DNA of 64,000 nucleotides from Candidatus Latescibacterota bacterium (GTDB lineage: Bacteria; Latescibacterota; UBA2968; UBA8231): the NCBI GenBank assembly GCA_022819745.1, contig JAJEGS010000045.1, positions 56,611-120,610 of the forward strand, given 5' to 3'. Both the position numbers and the translations under genes were made by a program. Shown here one piece after another: positions 8,490-15,925 of this stretch; positions within the stretch are counted from its first letter, which is position 1; each line of letters begins with the position of its first letter. The notes under the pieces are model-generated. The model saw only the letters and a program-made list of their open reading frames with translations, did not search any database and was not told where the DNA came from.

Positions 8490-9170
8490 ATGAACGTTGC
8501 ACCAGCGGCTGGATTGGACCGCAAGCAGATTGAGGCGCTGGTGCGCCGGGTGGTGTACGATCATTTGCCCGATGCTCAGCTAGAGCAGGCACCTCCAGCC
8601 CCGAGGCTGGTCGTCAATATGTCCGCCCGCCACGTCCACCTCAATCGAGAGGCGCTGACCGCGCTGTTCGGCGCGGGTGCCGAGCTGACCGTACAGAAGG
8701 CCCTGTATCAGGGGGGTGCTTTCGCCGCCGAGCAGACAGTGTCGGTTTTCGGACCGCGCAAGCAGGTGATTCCCAATGTGCGAATCCTCGGCCCATTGCG
8801 TGATTACAACCAGGTAGAGTTGGCCTTTACGGACGCCCGCTATTTGGGCATTGACGCGCCGGTGCGGCTCAGCGGCAACATCGAGGGTACACCGGGCTGC
8901 TACCTGGTGGGGCCGGCCGGGGGGCTGGAGTTGGATCACGGGGTGATTCGGGCTGCCCGCCACGTGCATTTGAACCCGGAAGAGGCCGCGTACTACGGGG
9001 TCGGCCCGGGGGACTTGCTGCGGCTGGTAGTAGAAGGCGATCAGGGCGGGGTGCTGGAAGGGCTGATCTGCCGCGTCAGCGAGCGAGAGCGCTTGGAAGT
9101 TCACATCGATACGGACGAGGGCAATGCGATTGATTTGGTACACGCCCGCAAGGTATATTTAGAGCGTTGA
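8490..9170 (+). CDS. pduL: BMC phosphotransacylase PduL
   Basis: 226 residues. Two zinc-binding HVH motifs typical of PduL are present: SARHVHL (His48, His50) and AARHVHL (His158, His160). Residues ~8-26 (GLDRKQIEALVRRVVYDHL) resemble an encapsulation peptide. The enzyme would exchange CoA for phosphate, recycling CoA inside the shell and releasing an acyl phosphate for ATP formation. No acetate kinase gene is present, so acyl phosphate use must depend on a gene elsewhere. It lies 3 bases after the vertex-protein stop. Confidence 0.92.
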   Translation: MNVAPAAGLDRKQIEALVRRVVYDHLPDAQLEQAPPAPRLVVNMSARHVHLNREALTALFGAGAELTVQKALYQGGAFAAEQTVSVFGPRKQVIPNVRILGPLRDYNQVELAFTDARYLGIDAPVRLSGNIEGTPGCYLVGPAGGLELDHGVIRAARHVHLNPEEAAYYGVGPGDLLRLVVEGDQGGVLEGLICRVSERERLEVHIDTDEGNAIDLVHARKVYLER

Positions 9171-9207
9171 AAGCAAAAATCCGCACAATTACTTCAGGAG
9201 GTAAGGG

Positions 9208-9768
9208 ATGTCGGATGCAATAGGCATGGTAGAAACCGTGGGGCTGGTCGGGGTCGTCGAGGCTGGCGACGCCATGGCCAAGGCCGCTAGCGTCCAGCTT
9301 TTGGGCTGGGATCGAGTTGGCTCCGGCTTGGTGACTGTATTTTGCTCAGGGGATGTGGCGGCTGTCAAGTCGGCCGTGGATGCTGGTTCGGCCGCGGCGG
9401 CCAAGGTCGGGCAGGTGCATTCGGTGCACGTGATTCCCCGACCGCACAGCGAGTTGACGACCGTCGTACCCGAGCGCGGCGACAGCGGCGACAGCGATGA
9501 CCGCGTCCGCGCCTTGGGTCTGATTGAGACGAAGGGGTCCATCGGCGTGATCGAAGCGGCCGACGCCATGAGCAAAGCCGCGGATGTGGAGGTCGTCAAG
9601 CTCCAGGACATCGGCGGTGGGTACATCACCGTCATCGTCAGCGGCGACGTTGGCTCGGTGCAAGCTGCGGTCAGCGCCGGTGCCGAGGCGGCCGAGCGCG
9701 TGGGCGAGCTCGTGTCGCAACACGTGATTCCCCGTCCCCACGACGATCTCATCGCGCTGTATTTGTAG
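9208..9768 (+). CDS. Shell protein with two tandem BMC domains
   Basis: 186 residues containing two canonical, non-permuted BMC domains (about 3-80 and 101-178) joined by an acidic linker. Each has the AIGMVET/ALGLIET start, an AxDAMxKAA helix, a pore-loop segment (DRVGSG; DIGGGY) and the VIPRPH ending. Tandem proteins of this kind (PduT-like) form trimers resembling hexamers. Unlike PduT there is no Cys in the pore loop, so no iron-sulfur centre is expected. A strong AGGAGGT ribosome-binding site precedes ATG 9208. Confidence 0.9.
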   Translation: MSDAIGMVETVGLVGVVEAGDAMAKAASVQLLGWDRVGSGLVTVFCSGDVAAVKSAVDAGSAAAAKVGQVHSVHVIPRPHSELTTVVPERGDSGDSDDRVRALGLIETKGSIGVIEAADAMSKAADVEVVKLQDIGGGYITVIVSGDVGSVQAAVSAGAEAAERVGELVSQHVIPRPHDDLIALYL

Positions 9769-9777
9769 AGGAGAGAA

Positions 9778-10044
9778 ATGATGAAAGCATTGGGTATGGT
9801 TGAGACCCGAGGTTTGGTCTGCGTCGTCGAAGCCCTCGACGCCATGTTGAAGACCGCGGACGTGAGCTATGCGGGCCAAAAGCGCGTGGGCAGTGGCCTA
9901 GTCGCCGTGCTGGTCGAAGGCGACGTAGCGGCGGTCAAAGCGGCCGTAGATGCGGGGGCGCAAGCGGCCCAGCGCATTGGCGAACTGCGCAGCGTCCACG
10001 TGATTCCCCGCCCGACTGAGGGACTGACAGATCAGCTTGGTTAG
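9778..10044 (+). CDS. Single-domain hexameric shell protein (BMC-H)
   Basis: 88 residues with one canonical BMC domain: [20 protein letters not shown], pore loop KRVGSG and the VIPRPTEG end. Proteins like this build the hexagonal facets. It is the only single-domain BMC protein here, so the facet mix is unusually rich in multi-domain tiles. ATGATG offers two adjacent starts; GGAGAG lies upstream. The next gene's GTG starts 5 bases after the stop. Confidence 0.92.
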   Translation: MMKALGMVETRGLVCVVEALDAMLKTADVSYAGQKRVGSGLVAVLVEGDVAAVKAAVDAGAQAAQRIGELRSVHVIPRPTEGLTDQLG

Positions 10045-10048
10045 CTAG

Positions 10049-10495
10049 GTGGCCAAGGCTTTGCACATCGACGCCCCGGTAGTAACCGGCGATTTGCTCG
10101 GGCGCGAGCACAAGGGCGAGCGGACGCTCAGCGTGGCTCCCAGCGCCATCTTGACGCCGACGGCTTGGGACTACATTCGCCAGCACCGATTGCAGCTAAG
10201 TCGCGGCGAGGTTGTTGCAACTGACGAGGGCGTTGCGGACGCGGGTCGGTGTGAGCATCCCGACCGGGCCTGCGGCTGCGAGCACGAGGAATTTGGTTCG
10301 GGGTACGTCGAGCCGGCTAGCTGCGGCGATTGCGCCGTCCACGAGCGCAAGAAGGAGGGCGATCCCGCGGCGAGTTGCGAGGGTTGCAATCGCTACAAGA
10401 CGCTTTTGCAACAAATCGAAAAGGGCCAAGCCTCCGATCCAGAAGCCCTAATTGAGCAAATCACCGAGCTAGTAATTCACCGGCTGGCGGACTAA
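10049..10495 (+). CDS. Cys-rich BMC-locus protein with shared N-terminal module and C-terminal targeting-like helix
   Basis: 148 residues, function not recognised. Three parts are visible. Residues 1-52 (VVTGDLLGREHKGERT...LTPTAWDYIRQHRLQL) align with the N-terminus of the operon's aldolase (VITAQTLEGRLAGERR...LTPSAQDFLHAQGVEI), so a shared module is likely. Residues 68-113 hold seven Cys (68, 75, 77, 92, 95, 110, 113), including two CxxC pairs, and could bind Zn or an Fe-S cluster. Residues 130-146 (DPEALIEQITELVIHRL) form an amphipathic helix like an encapsulation peptide. Start is GTG 10049, close behind the BMC-H gene. A redox or scaffold role in the lumen is inference. Confidence 0.7.
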   Translation: MAKALHIDAPVVTGDLLGREHKGERTLSVAPSAILTPTAWDYIRQHRLQLSRGEVVATDEGVADAGRCEHPDRACGCEHEEFGSGYVEPASCGDCAVHERKKEGDPAASCEGCNRYKTLLQQIEKGQASDPEALIEQITELVIHRLAD

Positions 10496-10498
10496 GCT

Positions 10499-11083
10499 AT
10501 GGCGGGCGACCCGGCAGTCGGCATGATCGAGGTACAGGGCGTGGCCGCTGCTATTGTGGGTGCGGATGCGGCCTGCAAGGCCGCGGACGTGAAGCTCGCA
10601 GGCTGGTCGTCCATCGGCGGTTATACTACGGCCTTTTTTACCGGATCGATCAGCGATGTAGCCGCCGCGCTGCAAAGCGGCAAAGAAGCGGCCCGCGGGG
10701 TAATAGAACACGTGGTGGCCGCGCCCCTACTCCAACCCGCTGCCGCTTGCCACCAATTCGTCGATTTTCCGGTCCGGTCTGACAGCAATTTTCCCGCCGG
10801 TTCCCTAGGATTGGTCGAGACGCGCGGCTATGGGGCTCACATTCACATCAACGATCAGATGGTCAAGACGGCTGCCGTCGAGGTAGTCAACGTGCTGACG
10901 GTCCACGACCGCGTGGTGTGTTCGCTGGTCTTGGGGGAGGTAGGGGCCGTCAACGAAGCCATAGCCGTCGCGCAAAAGTTGCTCGCGGACAGTGAGCACT
11001 TGTTGGGCACGGCACTGATCCCGCAGCCGCGGCCCGAGGTCTTGGCTGCATACGCCGCGCCGATGGGAGGTGGTGGTGTCTAG
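10499..11083 (+). CDS. Second shell protein with two BMC domains
   Basis: 194 residues with two BMC domains (about 5-78 and 101-178). The first has a divergent pore loop (SSIGGYT) and the second is more diverged (TVHDRVV in place of a Gly-rich loop). An unusual linker with Cys-His (AAACHQFVDFPV) separates them. The most divergent shell protein of the set, it may form a pore with different selectivity. It starts 3 bases after the Cys-rich gene and overlaps the four-domain gene. Confidence 0.82.
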   Translation: MAGDPAVGMIEVQGVAAAIVGADAACKAADVKLAGWSSIGGYTTAFFTGSISDVAAALQSGKEAARGVIEHVVAAPLLQPAAACHQFVDFPVRSDSNFPAGSLGLVETRGYGAHIHINDQMVKTAAVEVVNVLTVHDRVVCSLVLGEVGAVNEAIAVAQKLLADSEHLLGTALIPQPRPEVLAAYAAPMGGGGV

Positions 11084-12224
11084 CGGAGCGATCGGCATAC
11101 TGGAGACGCGCGGCATGGCGTCGCTAATGGCTGCCACCGACGCCATGCTCAAGGCCGCTGAGGTGCAACTCTGCGGCCGGCACGGCATTGGCTCGGGTTG
11201 GCTCACCGCGGTAATCGCCGGTCAAGTGGCCGATGTGGAGGCGGCCATTCGCGTCGGTGAGGTCGAGGCGAACCGCACCGGCGAACTGATTGGCGCGCAA
11301 GTGGTGCCGCGACCGGATGCGCGCGCCACAGACGCCATGCCCCACGCAACCGGCCTTGGTGCCGAACAAGTTCAGCCGCGGGCAATAGGCTTATTGGAGA
11401 CGCAGGGCTTGACGCCGCTAGTGGCTGGTGCCGACGCCATGCTCAAGGCCGCCCAAGTGGAGCTAGGGGGTTGGGCCTTCATCGGTGGCGCTTTGTGTCA
11501 CGCGCCGATCTTTGGCGATGTGGCGGCCGTACAGACGGCGCTAGAAGTCGGCCGGCAAGCAGCCGAGCGGATCGGCACCGTGTACGCGACTCTTGTTTTG
11601 CCCCAGCCCAGTGAGGGGCTAGGCCCTCTGTTGCCGCCTGCGCCAACGGTTGCGCCGCGCTCCACCGGTGCCTTGGGCCTCATAGAGACCATTGGTTACG
11701 CCACGGTCGTGGGCAGCGCCGACGCCATGCTCAAGGCCGCGGATGTGCAAATCGAGCGCTTGAGCATTGGCAGCGGCGGGCGGATTGCCGCGCTGGCCAC
11801 CGGCCACCTCGACGATGTGCAGGCTGCGGTGCGCGCTGGTGCCGAGGCAGCCACGGCCTTGGGGGGGCTCGATGCCTCGGCCGTAGTCTCTAGGCCCGAT
11901 CCCACGCTCGTCGCCCGTTTTGCCACCGCGGCCGAGGGTCTTGGCATGGAGGCGCGGCAGGCTATGGGGCTGATTGAGACGCGCAGCACCGTGGCCTTGG
12001 TGCGGGCTGTCGATCGGATGCTCAAGGCCGCAGCCGTCGAATACGAGGGAGCCTATAAGGTGGGGTACTACTTGACGGCCGCGGTCGTGCGCGGCGATGT
12101 CGGTGCCGTGCAGGTCGCCATAGATGCGGGTCGGGAGGAGGCTGTTGAACACGGAGAATTAGTCTCGGCCTACGCAATCCCACAGCCCTACAGCGGCCTC
12201 GAAGGCCGCCTGCCGCACGTTTAG
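11076..12224 (+). CDS. Shell protein with four tandem BMC domains
   Basis: About 382-384 residues made almost entirely of four BMC domains in one frame (numbered from GTG 11070: about 6-82, 104-180, 200-276, 297-373). Each begins with an (A/I)xGL(L/I)ET-like strand and keeps AxDAMLKAA (DRMLKAA in the fourth) and a (V/I)xPxP-type ending. Pore loops differ: GIGSG, FIGGA, SIGSGG, KVGYY. Linkers are Pro/Ala-rich. GTG at 11070, 11073 or 11076 could start it; 11076 sits best after GGGAGG. It overlaps the preceding gene. Known shell proteins have one or two BMC domains. Four domains do not divide into six, so three chains would give twelve domains, or two stacked or adjacent hexameric tiles. Confidence 0.9.
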   Translation: MSSGAIGILETRGMASLMAATDAMLKAAEVQLCGRHGIGSGWLTAVIAGQVADVEAAIRVGEVEANRTGELIGAQVVPRPDARATDAMPHATGLGAEQVQPRAIGLLETQGLTPLVAGADAMLKAAQVELGGWAFIGGALCHAPIFGDVAAVQTALEVGRQAAERIGTVYATLVLPQPSEGLGPLLPPAPTVAPRSTGALGLIETIGYATVVGSADAMLKAADVQIERLSIGSGGRIAALATGHLDDVQAAVRAGAEAATALGGLDASAVVSRPDPTLVARFATAAEGLGMEARQAMGLIETRSTVALVRAVDRMLKAAAVEYEGAYKVGYYLTAAVVRGDVGAVQVAIDAGREEAVEHGELVSAYAIPQPYSGLEGRLPHV

Positions 12225-12238
12225 CGAGGACGCGAAAA

Positions 12239-13417
12239 ATGATTCGGATTGACGATGCAGTAATTACTGCTCAGACCTTGGAGGGCCGCCTAGCTGGCGA
12301 ACGGCGGGTCGAGATCGGTCCGGGGTCTAAGCTGACGCCCTCGGCGCAGGACTTTTTGCACGCCCAAGGCGTTGAGATCGTGCGCCGGGAAGCTGGCGAA
12401 GCCCCCACGACGTCAACATCGACACTAACACCGGCACCAGCGGTTCCTCACGCCGCCGGACGCCAGGCATTTGCTGGCATCTTCTGCCCCAATGTCGTCC
12501 TTTTCGACAGCCAGAACAGGATCAACCAGGCCGAGATGGAGCGCTACATCAACTGGTTGATCGAGGCTGGGATCCACGGGCTGTACCCCAACGGCAGCAC
12601 GGGCGAGTTCGCGCGCCTGTCGCAGGAGGAGCGCCAAGACGTGGTGCGACTGGTCTGTGAGGTCAACAAGGGGCGCGTACCCGTCCTAGCTGGAGCCAGT
12701 GAGGCCAACTTGCGCGACGTGCTCAAGATGGCCGAATACTACGCCTCACTCGGCGTGGATGCCATTGCGCTGATGCCCCCCTATTACTACGAGATTTCCA
12801 CCGAGAGTCTCTTCGAGTACTTCGCCGAAATCGCCGAAGAATCGCCGCTGGACATCCTGCTGTGCAATATCCCGCAATTTACCCAAGAGCTGTCGATAGA
12901 TTTGCTGGAGCGGCTTTTGCCCTACGAGCGGATCTTCGGCACCAAGGATTCCAGCCGCGATCTGCCGAGGCTGCTCAACACCATGAACCGCTTGCGCCAA
13001 CAGCGCCCCGATTACGTGGTGATGACCGGTTGCGAGGAGATCGTGTTCCCCTCGGTAATCATGGGCGTCAGCGGGGGCACCATCGCCACCTCGGGCATCG
13101 TTCCGGAAGTCATCGTCGAGCTGTATGAAAAGGCCAAAAGCGGCGACATCGAGCGGGCTCGCGAACTGCAATACCGCATCCTCGATCTCATCAACCTGAT
13201 GCTCCTTGGGGTCAACTTCCCAGAGGGCTTTAAGACCGGGGTGGCGGCTCGCGGCTTTGACGTCGGCCCAGCGCGCACGTCGAGCAGCGCGTCCGAGCAG
13301 GAGTACCTGATCAAGCTAGAAGCCCAAATCAACTGCGTCCTCGCGGATATGGGCTATCCAGTCCAAGGCTCTCGCGCCTGCCCGGCGACTAACCTGCCGC
13401 CGATTGTCGGTCGCTAG
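12239..13417 (+). CDS. NAL/DapA-superfamily aldolase with N-terminal BMC-type module
   Basis: 392 residues. Residues ~1-52 match the N-terminus of the Cys-rich BMC protein; a Thr/Pro-rich linker (53-72) follows, then a full DapA/NanA-type TIM barrel. Conserved features are NGSTGE (118-123, carboxylate binding) and the Schiff-base lysine Lys236 in GTKDSS. The catalytic Tyr of the YNxP motif is replaced by Cys209 (LLCNIPQFT). The family cleaves or forms 2-keto acids, releasing pyruvate plus an aldehyde, or dehydrates sugar acids. As last gene of the BMC operon it is the best candidate for the signature enzyme that makes the aldehyde. The substrate is unknown; a 2-keto-3-deoxy deoxysugar acid fits the context. 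Confidence 0.85.
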   Translation: MIRIDDAVITAQTLEGRLAGERRVEIGPGSKLTPSAQDFLHAQGVEIVRREAGEAPTTSTSTLTPAPAVPHAAGRQAFAGIFCPNVVLFDSQNRINQAEMERYINWLIEAGIHGLYPNGSTGEFARLSQEERQDVVRLVCEVNKGRVPVLAGASEANLRDVLKMAEYYASLGVDAIALMPPYYYEISTESLFEYFAEIAEESPLDILLCNIPQFTQELSIDLLERLLPYERIFGTKDSSRDLPRLLNTMNRLRQQRPDYVVMTGCEEIVFPSVIMGVSGGTIATSGIVPEVIVELYEKAKSGDIERARELQYRILDLINLMLLGVNFPEGFKTGVAARGFDVGPARTSSSASEQEYLIKLEAQINCVLADMGYPVQGSRACPATNLPPIVGR

Positions 13418-13462
13418 ATGGCCCTGGTGGGCGCGTGTTGGTGATCCGCAGATGGACGCAGG
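13418..13462 (+). repeat. Duplicated gene start plus short dispersed repeat
   Basis: Right after the aldolase stop, ATGGCCCTG followed by a GTGTTGGTG-containing stretch repeats, imperfectly, the first ~30 bases of the next gene (which starts at 13463). It ends after eight codons. Between the two copies lies ATCCGCAGATGGACGCAG (13444-13461), found again exactly at 49194-49211. The layout resembles insertion of a short repeat with duplication of flanking sequence. Confidence 0.6.
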
Positions 13463-14539
13463 ATGGCCCTGACGGGGGCGCGGGTGTTGGTGGTCGGGGC
13501 CGGTATCATTGGTCGCTCGACGGCCTATTTCCTCGCTCGGCAAGGCGCGCAAGTTGTTCTGATCGACGAGGGGATTCCTACAGGCTCATCCACGAGTCGG
13601 GCCTCGTTGGGCGTCCTCACCCACTGCAACGGCGGCGACAATCCCTACGCCCAGCTTTTCCGCGACGGCCATGCTCTGCACGCCCGGCTGGCCCGCGACC
13701 TAGCCGAAGATATGGGCGCAGACGTGGGCTGGCGTCCTCTCGGCGGCATTGATCTTTTTACCGATCCAGCCCAGCTAGAGGAGGTGTGGCGCTTCAATCG
13801 CGAGCGTGGCTGTCGAGTCGAGCGGTTCGACGAGCAAGCCCTGCGCGATGTGGAGCCGGGGTTGGACGGTGGCGGAGAGGGGTTGTATTTTGCCGATGAT
13901 CACCGGGTGGATCCCCTCAAATTGGGCGCAGCGCTTTGGGCGGCGGCTGTACGGCAGGGCGCGTCTGCTGCTTGGGGCGAGCGCGTCTGGAGCATTGCCC
14001 AAGCGGGTGAGACCGTTGAGATCGCCACTAGTCGGGAGACTCACTGCGCTGACTTTGCGGTTTTGGCGGCTGGGGCGTGGACCGGTGACTTGGCAGCGCA
14101 GCTTGGTGCCCGCGTTGCGCTGCGCCCGGTGCGGGGCCAACAAGCGCGTTTTGCCGGTGTCCCTCTGCGCCACTTAGTGCGGATAAACGGACGCCACTTC
14201 ATTCCTGATGGCGGCGAAACGATCGTGGGAGCGACGTCGGAGGAGGTCGGCTTTCGGTTGGAGACGACCCGTGCAGCCGCTGAGCAATTTGTCTCGGAGG
14301 TTCGCTCAGCGATGGGGAAGTGTCTGCCGCTGGTGCGCCAGCAGGCCGGTCTGCGGCCCAAGCCCCGAGGCGGGCGTCCGCTCATCGGCCCGCTGACGGA
14401 TGCGCCGCGCGTTTTCGTAACCTCTGGGCACTACAAAAACGGCGTCTTGCTGGGCCCGATCACCGGCCAAATCGTCGCTCGTTGGATCGCCGAGGGAACT
14501 CCGGGGCGCGACATGAGCCGCTTCGCGCCCGAGCGTTAA
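13463..14539 (+). CDS. FAD-dependent amine/amino-acid oxidase (DAO/ThiO-like)
   Basis: 358 residues of the D-amino-acid oxidase superfamily. The N-terminal Rossmann dinucleotide site VLVVGAGIIGRSTAYFLARQG (residues ~8-28) is followed by the acidic end of beta-2 (LIDEG). The C-terminal GHYKNGVLLGPITGQIVARWI is the closing FAD-binding segment typical of glycine/sarcosine oxidases such as ThiO. It likely oxidises a small secondary amine or amino acid; the substrate is not determined. It follows the BMC aldolase after a duplicated start. Whether it belongs to the BMC pathway is unclear. Confidence 0.8.
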   Translation: MALTGARVLVVGAGIIGRSTAYFLARQGAQVVLIDEGIPTGSSTSRASLGVLTHCNGGDNPYAQLFRDGHALHARLARDLAEDMGADVGWRPLGGIDLFTDPAQLEEVWRFNRERGCRVERFDEQALRDVEPGLDGGGEGLYFADDHRVDPLKLGAALWAAAVRQGASAAWGERVWSIAQAGETVEIATSRETHCADFAVLAAGAWTGDLAAQLGARVALRPVRGQQARFAGVPLRHLVRINGRHFIPDGGETIVGATSEEVGFRLETTRAAAEQFVSEVRSAMGKCLPLVRQQAGLRPKPRGGRPLIGPLTDAPRVFVTSGHYKNGVLLGPITGQIVARWIAEGTPGRDMSRFAPER

Positions 14540-14572
14540 ATTCACTGCCACTTAACACAGTTGAGGTTAAAC

Positions 14573-15514
14573 ATGCCATTGCAAAAAGAAGCCCTACTCG
14601 CCGCGCTAAACTCGGTTACCTCCATCCCGGTGGTCCCGTTTCGCGGCGGGCAAATCGACTACGAAGCCCACGCCAAGAACATCAACTACTTGATGGAGAA
14701 CAATCACTTGGACGGCGACCGGCCCCGGGTGATCGGCATCGCCGGCACTAGCTTGATCCACCACATTAGCGCGGACGAGCAAGTGCAGTTGTTGGGATTT
14801 ACCGGCCAGCAGATGGGGGGGCGCGGGGTGCTGATGTCCGGGCTTGCTCCCAATCCGGTTGGGGATGCCGAGCGGTTGATCGAGCGGGAGGCCGCACTCG
14901 AATATCCCCCGGATGTCTATCTCGTCATGCCGCTTACGGGCGTGGCCAATCCAGAGGGTATCTTCGCGTACTACATGGATTTTGCCGAGCGGCTAGGGCG
15001 TTCGTGTGGGGCCAAGTTGCTCTACTATCTGCGCAACCAAGCCGAGCGCGACATAGCCGTGCGGCTGATGAACGAGTCCGAGCACTTTGTGGGGCTGAAG
15101 ATCGGCACCACGGTTGATGATGTTGAGCCGATTGTCGCGGGTGTAGAAGAAGGGGCTGCGCTGGTGATTTGGGGCGTGGGGGATCGCTCGACTGGGCCGG
15201 CCGAGCGCGGCACCAAGGGGCATACGTCGGGGATCAATGTGGCCTTTGCCCGCGCTTCAGACGAGATCAACAACGCCCAGCGCCGGGGCGATTTTGCGAC
15301 CTCACAGCAGATTGAAAATCAGCTTGCGCCCCTAGAGGAAATTCGCTTCCGCGATGGCCGCATGTACAACTATTCAGCCGTGGTCGAGGCCATGCACTTG
15401 GGGGGGTTCAGCGATGTGGATGGCGGCGAGGGCGGCCCGTTCAATCCGCGAGTGCCGGCGGAAGTGGCCGAGGAAGTGGCTGCGGCCATCGCCGACATTG
15501 TGGACTATCACTAG
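14573..15514 (+). CDS. Second NAL/DapA-family aldolase or dehydratase, cytosolic form
   Basis: 313 residues from ATG 14573 (GAGG 6 bases upstream); an upstream TTG at 14561 is less likely. A DapA-type barrel without the N-terminal module of its neighbour. It keeps a Tyr at the catalytic position (LLYYLRNQ, residues 149-156) and the Schiff-base Lys176 (VGLKIGTT). The carboxylate loop is altered to GIAGTSL. Family members act on 2-keto-3-deoxy acids or 5-keto-4-deoxyglucarate. It may supply or complement the encapsulated aldolase whose Tyr is missing. 33 bases after the FAD enzyme, same strand, probably co-transcribed. Confidence 0.8.
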   Translation: MPLQKEALLAALNSVTSIPVVPFRGGQIDYEAHAKNINYLMENNHLDGDRPRVIGIAGTSLIHHISADEQVQLLGFTGQQMGGRGVLMSGLAPNPVGDAERLIEREAALEYPPDVYLVMPLTGVANPEGIFAYYMDFAERLGRSCGAKLLYYLRNQAERDIAVRLMNESEHFVGLKIGTTVDDVEPIVAGVEEGAALVIWGVGDRSTGPAERGTKGHTSGINVAFARASDEINNAQRRGDFATSQQIENQLAPLEEIRFRDGRMYNYSAVVEAMHLGGFSDVDGGEGGPFNPRVPAEVAEEVAAAIADIVDYH

Positions 15515-15813
15515 CCTTCGTTGCGCAGCCGCTCTAGATAGGCCGCCCATTCGACGGGGAGCAGGTGCTGCTTTTGGCTGTTGCAGTGCTTGCAGCAAGG
15601 CACCACGTTGGACTTGGTGGTGCGGCCGCCGCGGATGAGCGGTACCACGTGATCCATGGTTAGTTCTTGGGGTGCGAACGACTGCTGGCAGTAGTGGCAC
15701 TGGCCAGCGGCTCGTCTGCGCTTCCACCACTGGGAGCGGCGCAGCTCCTTGGCCTTGTTTTTTTCTCGGGCGACGTGCTCAGCGTCGGCTGGGACGAAAT
15801 AGGTGTTTTCCAT
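15511..15813 (-). CDS. HNH endonuclease-like protein
   Basis: 100 residues from ATG 15813; the frame extends to a TTG at 15849. Zinc pairs C39-x2-C42 and C74-x2-C77 flank the HNH core: LTMDHVVPLIRGG (Asp54-His55), Asn69 and the following CKHCNSQK. A basic helix (KNKAKELRRSQWWKRRR) precedes it. Such stand-alone HNH proteins occur in many genomes as nicking or homing-type nucleases or of unknown role. It ends overlapping the 3' end of the convergent aldolase gene by 4 bases. Confidence 0.82.
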   Translation of the reverse strand: MENTYFVPADAEHVAREKNKAKELRRSQWWKRRRAAGQCHYCQQSFAPQELTMDHVVPLIRGGRTTKSNVVPCCKHCNSQKQHLLPVEWAAYLERLRNEG

Positions 15814-15925
15814 GTGGGAGCAAGATAGGGCAGAATGGGCGTAGCACAAATGAACTTTAGCGAAGCCGATACCAGAAGCTAATTCTGCGTCTGCTTAAGG
15901 AGACGAGGAGGAGGATATTCGCTGC

